7,589 nucleotides of DNA, taken from positions 1 through 7,589 of the forward strand of contig JAGVPS010000007.1 of the NCBI GenBank assembly GCA_020052135.1, given 5' to 3'. The position numbers were made by a program, and so were the translations under genes. The DNA comes from Minisyncoccota bacterium (GTDB lineage: Bacteria; Patescibacteriota; Minisyncoccia; UBA6257; 1-14-0-10-40-38). Below, one piece after another: positions 1 to 6,523 of this stretch (the first letter of the stretch is position 1; each line of letters begins with the position of its first letter). Under the pieces are notes generated by a model that saw only the letters and a program-made list of their open reading frames with translations, made no database searches and had not been told where the DNA came from.

Positions 1-2
1 AA

Positions 3-17
3 TCCGCCGAAGGCGGA
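3..17. terminator. Short perfect hairpin at left edge, possible end of an upstream unit
   Basis: The arms TCCGCC and GGCGGA pair perfectly around a 3-nt loop. No T-run follows on the + strand. On the - strand the hairpin is followed by only two visible T residues before the window ends. It could be a terminator for a gene lying to the left, or a dispersed intergenic hairpin. The deciding sequence lies outside the window. Confidence 0.3.
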
Positions 18-37
18 CAATTAAGGAATCAATTTTT

Positions 38-75
38 GCGGGCTTTGCTTCCTTGCTGACGCAAGGACGAGCCGC
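38..75. other. Imperfect intergenic hairpin in a GC-rich leader
   Basis: An inner perfect stem, CCTTGC (51-56) with GCAAGG (61-66) around a TGAC loop, sits inside an outer stem, GCGGGCT (38-44) with AGCCGC (70-75), the latter with one bulged G. The region from 38 to about 144 is far richer in C and G than the genes that follow, and it has no plausible coding sequence. Its last part runs into the 41-bp repeat. The role is unknown: a structured RNA leader, a dispersed repeat or an old mobile-element end are all possible. Confidence 0.5.
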
Positions 76-144
76 TTCCCACCCCAACGCTCGGGCGCGT
101 GGCATCCTCCCCGCACCCTTCCTGTCCACGCCGCCCCTACGCGA

Positions 145-185
145 ACCTCCAAACCTTGCGTAATTAAAGAAATTGTGTTAAGGTA
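145..185 (+). repeat. 41-bp perfect inverted repeat, left copy, in front of the left arm
   Basis: This sequence is identical over 41 bases to the reverse complement of 7521-7561, and the identity stops abruptly at both ends. Read toward the genes, each copy lies directly upstream of the first gene of its arm. It contains an imperfect internal dyad, ACCTT(4)AATT(5)AATT(5)AAGGT (153-184). A weak -35/-10-like pair (TTGCGT, 17 nt, TAAGGT) can also be drawn. A shared promoter/operator is the simplest reading, and a recombination or element end is the alternative. The AAGGT at its inner end lies about 11 nt before the ATG at 196 and may act as a weak ribosome binding site. Confidence 0.95.
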
Positions 186-195
186 AGACAATAAA

Positions 196-1167
196 ATGAT
201 TATAGAGATTAGTAATTGGGAAAATTTAATCGGGAATACACCGCTCATAAAACTGGAGCGGATTTTTGCAAATCAAGGAGTTAATTTGTACGCAAAGTTG
301 GAACAATTTAATCTCGGTGGCAGTATAAAAGATCGTCCGGCCCTGCGGATAATTGAAGAAGCAATACGTGAGGGAGAAATAGAGCAGGGCGCAACTGTTA
401 TAGAGTCAAGTTCCGGGAACATGGCAATAGCTCTAGCGTATATTTGCCTGCGTTACGGACTAAATTTTATCGCTGTTATTGATAGTCGCACCACAAAAAT
501 AAATATAGCAATCCTGGAAACATTAGGGGCTAAAGTCGAAATGATCCGTCAATCAGAAGAAAAAACGGGAGATCTTCTTGAACTGCGTTTTGAACGGGCA
601 CAACAACTTCTCAAAGAAATACCAGGGAGTTTCTGGTCTAACCAGTACGCCAACGAAAATAACTACAAATCCCACCATACGACCATGTTAGAAATTGATG
701 AAGTGTTGGATGGTAAGATTGATTATATCTTTTGCGCTGCAAGTACCTGCGGAACATTGCGCGGGTGTTCCGAATATTTAAAACAAAAAGGCCGTAGCAC
801 TAAAATAATTGCCGTAGATGCATATGGAAGTATTATTTTCGGGGGTGTGCCCGGCAATCGCCTAATCCCCGGTCACGGTTCTTCTATAAGACCAGAAATC
901 TATCACGACGGACTAGCGGATAGAATCGTGTACGTAAACGATGCCGAATGTGTTGCCGGTTGCCGTTTACTCCTCCAAAAGGAGGCCATACTCTCTGGCG
1001 GTTCTTCGGGCGCAATCATTAGTGGGTTTACGAAAGTGAAAAATGAGATTCCGGAGAAATCAAATGTTGTTATGATTTTACCAGACCGAGGTGAAAGATA
1101 CTTAGATACAATATACAATTCCAAATGGGTGAGTAAAAATTTAGGTGAGATTCCTTTACTATTATGA
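196..1167 (+). CDS. sbnA: SbnA-like PLP enzyme, 2,3-diaminopropionate biosynthesis
   Basis: Predicted cytosolic fold-type II PLP enzyme of the cysteine synthase superfamily, 323 aa, the usual SbnA length. Visible landmarks are the PLP lysine in GGSIKDRP (K45), the SSSGN loop (71-75) that in this family holds the substrate carboxylate, the glycine-rich ASTCGTLRG stretch (182-190) in the phosphate-loop position, and SGGSSGA (267-273) near the C-terminus. The wording around SSSGNMAIALAYICLRYG is more like SbnA than CysK. Known SbnA joins O-phospho-L-serine and L-glutamate into N-(1-amino-1-carboxy-2-ethyl)-glutamate. The next gene is SbnB-like and overlaps it by 4 nt (ATGA), which strongly supports this assignment over cysteine synthase. 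There is no strong Shine-Dalgarno; the ATG lies 10 nt beyond the 41-bp repeat. Confidence 0.88.
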   Translation: MIIEISNWENLIGNTPLIKLERIFANQGVNLYAKLEQFNLGGSIKDRPALRIIEEAIREGEIEQGATVIESSSGNMAIALAYICLRYGLNFIAVIDSRTTKINIAILETLGAKVEMIRQSEEKTGDLLELRFERAQQLLKEIPGSFWSNQYANENNYKSHHTTMLEIDEVLDGKIDYIFCAASTCGTLRGCSEYLKQKGRSTKIIAVDAYGSIIFGGVPGNRLIPGHGSSIRPEIYHDGLADRIVYVNDAECVAGCRLLLQKEAILSGGSSGAIISGFTKVKNEIPEKSNVVMILPDRGERYLDTIYNSKWVSKNLGEIPLLL

Positions 1168-2201
1168 AAAGAAGTATAAGCTTTGACAACAATAGCTTGC
1201 GTGTCATATCTGGCGATGACGTAGAAAAACTACTTATTGAAAAAGACGAAAAAATCATTAAACTGGTTCGCGCCGTCTATATTGCTCATCAAAAAGGAAA
1301 AAGCGTGCTTCCCCATTCTGTACTTTTGAAATTCCCGTCAAAACCTCAAAATAGAATTATCGGATTGCCTTCGTATATCAATAAAACGGCGGGTATCAAA
1401 TGGATAGCATCATTTCCGAATAACATTAAAAAGGGATTGGATCGAGCTTCCGCAACAATTATTCTCAATTCTTTGAGCACAGGTCGGCCGTATGCAATTC
1501 TTGAAGGTTCTATCATAAGCGCGAAAAGAACAGCAGCAAGCGCCGTCCTTGCTGCGACAATTTTATCAAAAGGCAAACACGATATAAAAGACATTGCCTT
1601 GATCGGATGCGGTTTTATTAACTTTGAGTTTTTTAAATTCGTTGGTTCTCAATTTCCTTCACTGGAATCAGTCAATTTGTTCGATCTTAATCGTAAGCGC
1701 GCCAAAATGTTTTACGATAAAGTGAGGGTAATTAGCAATGTTAAGATTATGGTGCATAATGATGTGCGGTACTGCCTTGGGTCAGCAAAGGTTATATCGT
1801 TTGCAACAACCGCTTCAACCCCGTACATAACGACTAAATCATTTTTGCCAAAGGATTCAATCGTTCTTCATGTCTCTTTAAGGGATATCGGCCCTGATAT
1901 TATAAGAGACAGTATCAATGTTGTTGATGATATCGAGCACGTGAATAGAGAAAATACGAGCATCCATTTAGCGGCAAAGAAGTATGGTGGTACTGGCTTT
2001 ATCACTGCCTCGCTCGGCGAACTTTTGCTTAGACAAAAACAGCTTCCTGGCGATCAGCGTCCAATTATTTTTTCTCCTTTCGGACTCGGAATTTTAGATA
2101 TTCAACTAGCAAAATTTGTATATGAACAGGCGGTTAAGAAAGATGTGGGAATTTTAATCAAAGATTTTATACCGCCAAGTTGGCATGAAAAACCATACTA
2201 A
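1164..2201 (+). CDS. sbnB: SbnB-like NAD-dependent dehydrogenase, 2,3-diaminopropionate biosynthesis
   Basis: Member of the ornithine cyclodeaminase/mu-crystallin family, 345 aa. The substrate-domain motifs GIKWIASFPNNI (77-88), LDRASATIILN (92-102) and LEGSIISAKRTAAS (113-126) match the SbnB branch, including K79 and R122. The Rossmann dinucleotide loop is IGCGFIN (147-153), close to the family's GxGxxxx form. Known SbnB oxidises and hydrolyses the SbnA product with NAD+, giving L-2,3-diaminopropionate, 2-oxoglutarate and NADH. The gene starts inside the stop of the SbnA-like gene and ends inside the start of the aminotransferase (17-nt overlap), so the three are almost certainly co-transcribed and translationally coupled. 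Ornithine cyclodeaminase or another imine-reductase-like activity is the alternative, made unlikely by the neighbour. Confidence 0.88.
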   Translation: MKRSISFDNNSLRVISGDDVEKLLIEKDEKIIKLVRAVYIAHQKGKSVLPHSVLLKFPSKPQNRIIGLPSYINKTAGIKWIASFPNNIKKGLDRASATIILNSLSTGRPYAILEGSIISAKRTAASAVLAATILSKGKHDIKDIALIGCGFINFEFFKFVGSQFPSLESVNLFDLNRKRAKMFYDKVRVISNVKIMVHNDVRYCLGSAKVISFATTASTPYITTKSFLPKDSIVLHVSLRDIGPDIIRDSINVVDDIEHVNRENTSIHLAAKKYGGTGFITASLGELLLRQKQLPGDQRPIIFSPFGLGILDIQLAKFVYEQAVKKDVGILIKDFIPPSWHEKPY

Positions 2202-3603
2202 AAACAATATATTTGCGAGTCTGCACGCATCCAGTGGGGCGGAAATTGTTACGGAATCCGTGCCAGGACCAAAATCAATCTCGCTCATGAAAAGGCAAGA
2301 AGAGATTGAAAGCAATAATAGATCGTACCCGAGAGAAATACCGATCGCTTTTCAAAGCGGAAAAGGAGCGATTATAGAAGATGTGGATGGCAACAGATTT
2401 ATAGATTTTCTTTCTGGTTGCGGAGTCTTCAATCTGGGACACAATAACTCCTTTATTACCGAAGCAATTAAAAGCCGTGGTGATTTACTTACTCAAGCAG
2501 TTGATTTTCCGACAGAAACGAAAATTGAGTTTATGGAGCGGCTTAATTTAGCGTTACCCGAAACTATTCGGAATAAGATGAAGGTAAATTTTGGTGGTCC
2601 GACTGGATCAGATGCTGTTGAATCAGCCATCAAACTGGCGCGGATAGTCACAGGCCGACACTCTATAATAGCTTTTCAGGGTGGCTATCATGGAATGACA
2701 ATGGGCGCATTAAGCGTAACCAGCAAACTCTTACACCGCAAAGCAGCTCCACCGCTTATTCCAGGAATACATTTTCTGCCATTTTGCAGTCCGTATCGCT
2801 GTCCTTTCGCCAATGCACATTCATCTTATTCGGGCGAGTGCATACGGTATTTTGAGTTTTGTCTTGAAAACCCATACTCCGGTATAGACAAACCGGCCGC
2901 CATCATTATTGAGCCAATCCAAGGAGAAGGAGGTACTTATATACCAACCAGAAGGTGGCTTGAACAAATAACTGAAGTTGCAAGAAGAAATGGTATTCTT
3001 GTGATTTTTGACGAAATACAAACCGGTTTTTATAGAACAGGGAAAATGTTTGCCTTTGAGCACACAGGTGCGGTTCCAGACATTGTCACAATGTCAAAAG
3101 GCATTGGTGGCAACGGATACCCGCTATCGTTGATTTTATACAAGAAAGAGCTTGATGTATGGGAGCCGGGAACGCATATCGGAACATTTCGTGGAAATCA
3201 AATCGCTATGGCGGCTGGTTTAGCGGCGTTTGAATTTATTGAAAAATATAATGTTCCGCAGCACGTTTTGGACGTCAGCGGCGAGATGAAAAACAAACTG
3301 GAAAAAATCAAAGAATCATCGCGATATATCGGGGACGTACGCGCCTCGGGTATGATATTTGGTATTGAACTCGTAAAAAATAAAAATACAAAAGAACCAT
3401 TCCCCGAAGCAATAAAGGTATTGAGAAAACTGTGTTACGAAAATGGACTGATTGTAGAAGTCGGCGGATATTACGACAATGTTGTGAGATTTTTACCGCC
3501 ATTAACCATCACAAAGGAAATCGCTGAAAACGGTTTGCGTATTTTTACGGACGCAAATAAAGAAATGGAAAACCTAATTACTTCGTCGGATACACGGCGA
3601 TAA
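2185..3603 (+). CDS. Class III aminotransferase, diaminobutyrate-2-oxoglutarate transaminase type
   Basis: Fold-type I PLP aminotransferase, 472 aa. Visible landmarks are GPTGSDAVESAIKLAR (138-153, cofactor phosphate region), FQGGYHGMTMGALS (164-177), EPIQGEGG (243-250), DEIQTGFYRTG (276-286, with D276 expected to contact the pyridine nitrogen), and the Schiff-base lysine in SKGIGGNG (K305). The N-terminal GPKS-ISLMKRQEEIESNNRSYPR style resembles diaminobutyrate aminotransferases (PvdH/EctB/Dat group), which convert aspartate semialdehyde and glutamate to L-2,4-diaminobutyrate. It follows the Dap genes with a 17-nt overlap, so it is part of the same pathway. It could instead aminate or deaminate a Dap-derived intermediate; substrate cannot be read from the sequence. 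An internal ATG at residue 35 would remove most of the preface and is less likely. Its last 26 bp overlap the convergent C39-like gene. Confidence 0.85.
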   Translation: MKNHTKNNIFASLHASSGAEIVTESVPGPKSISLMKRQEEIESNNRSYPREIPIAFQSGKGAIIEDVDGNRFIDFLSGCGVFNLGHNNSFITEAIKSRGDLLTQAVDFPTETKIEFMERLNLALPETIRNKMKVNFGGPTGSDAVESAIKLARIVTGRHSIIAFQGGYHGMTMGALSVTSKLLHRKAAPPLIPGIHFLPFCSPYRCPFANAHSSYSGECIRYFEFCLENPYSGIDKPAAIIIEPIQGEGGTYIPTRRWLEQITEVARRNGILVIFDEIQTGFYRTGKMFAFEHTGAVPDIVTMSKGIGGNGYPLSLILYKKELDVWEPGTHIGTFRGNQIAMAAGLAAFEFIEKYNVPQHVLDVSGEMKNKLEKIKESSRYIGDVRASGMIFGIELVKNKNTKEPFPEAIKVLRKLCYENGLIVEVGGYYDNVVRFLPPLTITKEIAENGLRIFTDANKEMENLITSSDTRR

Positions 3604-4096
3604 GTTGACGTATAATCATATCGTTCCAAGAAGTAATATAGGCCGGTTTGAAATCAAACCACACGCGCATAAAATCGTCGCGTTCTAGTTTTCGTAATCC
3701 CCCAATTTCAGGGTCCTGGAGATAAATATATTCGTCATCAAGTCCGACTACCACAGAATAATGTCCATCGGGAACTTCTTCGTCGTCGTAATCTGAACGG
3801 CCGCGGGTAAACCAATTGACGATAACCGGCACGCGGCGGTTAAGCCAGTTTTGAATTGAATCGAACGAAGCATTGTTTTCAATTTCAGCCTTGAGGCCGT
3901 ATGATTCAGCCGCTTTTTTGAGCGTGGCGTCGTCGGTACCAAGTTCTGGATCGCGATTGCAGGCAATTGCCACTTCTTCTTCGCTTTTATTGATTTCCCA
4001 ATATTCCAACACCATCTTCAAACTGGCCGGTCCGCAATAACCACTGTGAAGCGTTTCCTGAAAGGGTTTAACCGTAAGTAGATTTTTATTATTCAT
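3578..4096 (-). CDS. Free-standing C39-like papain-fold cysteine peptidase/transferase
   Basis: A 172-aa protein with the C39-like (Peptidase_C39_2) pattern: PFQETLHSGYCGPASLKMVL carries a candidate oxyanion Gln (Q13) and nucleophile C21, DGHYSVVVGLDD carries H112, and YLQDPEIGG carries D128. The catalytic triad therefore appears intact. There is no signal peptide, membrane segment or ABC module, unlike bacteriocin exporters in which C39 is an N-terminal domain. It begins 16 nt after the second ATP-grasp gene and is probably co-transcribed with it. Papain-fold enzymes paired with ATP-grasp ligases are known to hydrolyse or transfer amide bonds, so processing, release or immunity are reasonable roles, but the target is unknown. 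The ATG has no recognisable Shine-Dalgarno. Codons and start look normal for the cluster. Confidence 0.78.
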   Translation of the reverse strand: MNNKNLLTVKPFQETLHSGYCGPASLKMVLEYWEINKSEEEVAIACNRDPELGTDDATLKKAAESYGLKAEIENNASFDSIQNWLNRRVPVIVNWFTRGRSDYDDEEVPDGHYSVVVGLDDEYIYLQDPEIGGLRKLERDDFMRVWFDFKPAYITSWNDMIIRQLIAVYPTK

Positions 4097-4112
4097 TGGC
4101 TTATTTTAACAT

Positions 4113-5462
4113 TTAATTCTCGATGAAACAATCTTTGGCTCTTTGCATCAAAGAACGGGCATCTTTCTTGTTTTGCCCAATCACTATCATTCCAATAACC
4201 GGCCTATCGAGACTTATAAAAGAAATAACTATTCCTCTTTTTTGATATTCAATCGGATAAAGAATGTCAGATAACCGTGTTAAAATTTCTTCTGGCTTTT
4301 GTGTCGGCATATTGTAGCGAAATGAATCGTTGGAAATAACATATGCCTTGTTTTCGCTAATGCCGAGATAGGACATTATGTTATATACATGCGTGCCACC
4401 GGTCATTCTAGCGTTGCTTTCAAAAATATATAAATTTCCGTCTTGACCAGCGGCGAAATCAACATCAAACACCCCGCGATATCCTTTGGCGTAAAGTTCA
4501 TTGCCTATCATGTCCATACCAATTCTCATACTTGAATTTACAGAGTCGGGAATAATATCATTGCTTAAAACAACACCTTCAAAACAGCCTTCCTCGGTAA
4601 CTTCTTGGCCACAGTTATAGTCGAATACGAATCCATCGTCTGTTATATGTCCCTCGCCCGAAGGAAAGCCGCCACCAATTGTTTTATTAACGGATATAAA
4701 TTCTTCCACAACATACGGCGCGAACTCCCATATTGGATCTGATTCAAATAATTCTCGCAACCAATCGTTTATTTTATTTCGCGCAAGTTTCTGGACAGCA
4801 TCGTTATCTATAATTTTCACGCCCCAGCCCGATTCGCCATTGTGAACCTTTATAACAAAACCCCTTCCGATATCAAGAAAACGACGCACTGCTTTAGCGG
4901 TATCAGTTTCAGTGCGACAGATAAAACCGCTGGGCAGCTTTAAGTTTTCTTGCAGACGTAAACTGGCAACTATTTTCCTGAATCCGTGCTTTGAGTCAAT
5001 GGCTTTAACGAGGCTGAGGGGATTTTTTGTTTTAGGAAGATTAGTGGCTTGCCAACCGGTTGCTTTTTCTTCTAAAAATCGAAGTAGATTAATGTAGTCG
5101 TCTGTGACGGCATACGATGAAACCTTTACACCTTGATTCGATTGGAAAATTTGAACAATTGTATTTATCAGCGCCGGGTCGCTGAGAATTGATTTACATA
5201 GCCGAGTATCAAAATTCTTAGGCCACAAGTTTTTGATATTTTTGTATCCAATTCTTTCGGCGTTGCATCTCAAAATAGCAGTTGGAATTGGATTTGGGGT
5301 AATGATAATTTTATTGTCTGCACCCCAAAATTGCGCTCTTTGAGAGAGATCTAATTCTTGTTGGATTCTGTCTTTTTGGTCAGCTTTTGAAGCTATCTGC
5401 TCAAGTAGATCGGCAAAAGCCTCGGCTGTATTAGCTATAAATATCTCTTTTATACTTTGCAT
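4113..5462 (-). CDS. ATP-grasp ligase with pre-ATP-grasp domain, possibly PGM1-like
   Basis: A 449-aa protein from the ATG at 5462. Residues 40-135 look like a pre-ATP-grasp domain (WGADNKIIITPNPIP, then alternating helices and strands). The ATP-grasp core follows: nucleotide lysine in GFVIKVHNGESGWGVKI (K205, glycine-rich loop 208-214), adenine-contacting acidic pair in YVVEEFI (E253/E254), and metal ligands in GVFDVDF (D335) and FESNARMTGG (E348, N350). The ESNxRxxGG ending recalls peptide ligases such as PGM1 of pheganomycin biosynthesis, but this is family resemblance only. Expected chemistry is ATP-dependent amide formation through an acyl phosphate. A longer reading from a GTG at 5495 is open but would place translation inside the terminator hairpin 5467-5500, so the ATG is preferred. 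No Shine-Dalgarno is seen before either start. Its own promoter, or readthrough, is needed. Confidence 0.8.
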   Translation of the reverse strand: MQSIKEIFIANTAEAFADLLEQIASKADQKDRIQQELDLSQRAQFWGADNKIIITPNPIPTAILRCNAERIGYKNIKNLWPKNFDTRLCKSILSDPALINTIVQIFQSNQGVKVSSYAVTDDYINLLRFLEEKATGWQATNLPKTKNPLSLVKAIDSKHGFRKIVASLRLQENLKLPSGFICRTETDTAKAVRRFLDIGRGFVIKVHNGESGWGVKIIDNDAVQKLARNKINDWLRELFESDPIWEFAPYVVEEFISVNKTIGGGFPSGEGHITDDGFVFDYNCGQEVTEEGCFEGVVLSNDIIPDSVNSSMRIGMDMIGNELYAKGYRGVFDVDFAAGQDGNLYIFESNARMTGGTHVYNIMSYLGISENKAYVISNDSFRYNMPTQKPEEILTRLSDILYPIEYQKRGIVISFISLDRPVIGMIVIGQNKKDARSLMQRAKDCFIEN

Positions 5463-5469
5463 ATGCAAA
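5456..5469. promoter_or_regulatory. 14-bp perfect palindrome across the second ATP-grasp start codon
   Basis: TTTGCATATGCAAA reads identically on both strands and contains the ATG (5462-5460 on the - strand). Its outer T residues overlap the T-run of the terminator just upstream. It could be an operator, but a palindrome this long is expected roughly once in two windows of this size by chance, so only its position makes it notable. Confidence 0.25.
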
Positions 5470-5500
5470 AAGAAAGGGGCGCACGGATTCTGCACCCCTT
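5467..5500 (-). terminator. Intrinsic terminator after the Ddl-like gene
   Basis: On the - strand AAGGGGTGCA pairs with TGCGCCCCTT (10 bp, one T/G wobble) around a 7-nt loop GAATCCG. It is followed by a T-run, TTTCTTTTT, that begins within the last stem pairs. It starts 3 nt after the TAG of the Ddl-like gene (5504-5506) and ends 4 nt before the start codon of the second ATP-grasp gene. It therefore separates the kamA/Ddl-like unit from the genes downstream, or acts as an attenuator between them. Confidence 0.85.
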
Positions 5501-5503
5501 ATG

Positions 5504-6508
5504 CTACACCAAATGTTCACGGCGTGCAGCTGTGAGGATGATCCTTTCGATAAGATCCTCAAAAGATCCTCCTTCAAACGACGCCATCTTAGCGAGCGTG
5601 TTGTTGAGACCGTGAGTGTTCGGCCCTATGCCGGGATTGTAGTTCACCTCAAGCAAATATATTTCCTCGCCCTTGGTTACCCGAAAGTCCATGCGGGCGT
5701 AATCTCTGCATTCGGTGGCTACAAACATGCGCCTGGTATACTCGGCGAGCAACTCTGCCATTCCCGCCGAGAGAATAGCTTTCACCATCTGCTCTTTCTT
5801 TCCGCCCCACTTGTATTCGTACGAGCGAATCTGTTCGTAGGGGGTTTGAACCCCTTCGAAAAGAAACTCAAGTGGAGGAAATACATGGAGGTCTTGACCA
5901 TTTCCGATGACACCAGCGGAAATTTCTCTGCCGATGATGAACGACTCGACGATCGCAGGCTGACGGTAAAGACGAATCACCTCCGCCACTTTTCGCTGTA
6001 GGGATTCCAAATCCGCTACAACGCTGTCGTGACGGATTCCGATACTCGCCTCTTCTCTGATTGGTTTGACGATCAACGGGAAGGTCAAGGTCTCGCTGAG
6101 AGATTCCTGTTCGCATCGGAAGATTTGGTACGTTGGCGTCGGCACGCCGTTGGAAAGCGCGACCAGCTTTGTCTGTGCCTTGTCCAACGTGAGAGTCATG
6201 TTGCGCGCCGTCGCTCCGGTGAAGGGAATCTCAAGCGCCTCAAGCATGGTCGGCACCAGCACTTCGTTGCTGTTGGTACCCCCGAACGCTTCCGCCAGAT
6301 TGAGAACTAGATCGAATGAACCTTTTTTCGCCTTCATGTCCTCCCACAACGAGTAGCTCGCCTCGAGGGTCTCAACTTCGTATCCTCTGGCTCGCAAGAG
6401 CGTTGACACGAGCGGAACGATGATCCGGATTTCCTGTTCGCAAATCATGTCCAGTTCGTCGCCCTTTTTTATCGCGGTGGCAACATTATAGAGAATTAAT
6501 ATCCTCAT
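5504..6508 (-). CDS. D-Ala-D-Ala-ligase-like ATP-grasp enzyme, non-canonical
   Basis: A 334-aa ATP-grasp protein. Core motifs: FDLVLNLAEAFGGTNSNEV (65-83), K148 in PLIVKPI, REEASIGI (151-158, equivalent of the REGSSVG loop), VESF.IGREIS (E188), MDFRV (D274) and LEVNYNPG (E287, N289, Mg2+ ligands). These support amide ligation through an acyl phosphate. The Ddl N-terminal glycine-rich motif with the first-subsite glutamate is absent; the protein begins LILYNVATAIKKGDELD. The omega-loop region SYEYKWGGKK (229-238) lacks the tyrosine of YDYEAKY. The substrate is thus probably not D-Ala/D-Ala, and beta-lysine from the upstream gene is a reasonable guess. The start is fixed by a strong AAAGGAGGT 6 nt before the ATG. 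GC content is higher than in the left arm. Confidence 0.83.
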   Translation of the reverse strand: MRILILYNVATAIKKGDELDMICEQEIRIIVPLVSTLLRARGYEVETLEASYSLWEDMKAKKGSFDLVLNLAEAFGGTNSNEVLVPTMLEALEIPFTGATARNMTLTLDKAQTKLVALSNGVPTPTYQIFRCEQESLSETLTFPLIVKPIREEASIGIRHDSVVADLESLQRKVAEVIRLYRQPAIVESFIIGREISAGVIGNGQDLHVFPPLEFLFEGVQTPYEQIRSYEYKWGGKKEQMVKAILSAGMAELLAEYTRRMFVATECRDYARMDFRVTKGEEIYLLEVNYNPGIGPNTHGLNNTLAKMASFEGGSFEDLIERIILTAARREHLV

Positions 6509-6514
6509 CTTTTT

Positions 6515-6523
6515 ACCTCCTTT
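6515..6523 (-). promoter_or_regulatory. Strong Shine-Dalgarno of the Ddl-like gene
   Basis: AAAGGAGGT lies 6 nt before the ATG at 6508 and immediately after the TAG of the KamA-like gene (6524-6526). It confirms the start and the operon link. None of the left-arm genes, nor the second ATP-grasp or C39-like gene, has such a site. Confidence 0.9.

Noticed and set aside
78..137. G-quadruplex potential on the - strand from five C-runs
   Set aside because: Two of the loops (about 23 and 15 nt) are too long for a confident prediction.
1..195. CRISPR array, tRNA or rRNA in the left intergenic region
   Set aside because: No regular direct repeats, no cloverleaf and no recognisable rRNA sequence are seen.
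3534..3557. TTTGCGT / ACGCAAA stem with a 10-nt loop, downstream of the C39-like stop on the - strand
   Set aside because: The stem is short and AT-rich, the loop is long and the following T-run is weak (CCGTTTTC). It also lies in the aminotransferase coding sequence.
3645..3660. Hairpin GGTTTG-AAAT-CAAACC, 41 nt after the aminotransferase stop
   Set aside because: The 6-bp stem has no T-run after it and lies within the C39-like coding sequence, so it is not a convincing terminator.
5463..5495. Eleven-residue N-terminal extension of the second ATP-grasp protein from a GTG
   Set aside because: It is entirely encoded by the terminator hairpin and its T-run, and the ATG at 5462 gives a natural start.
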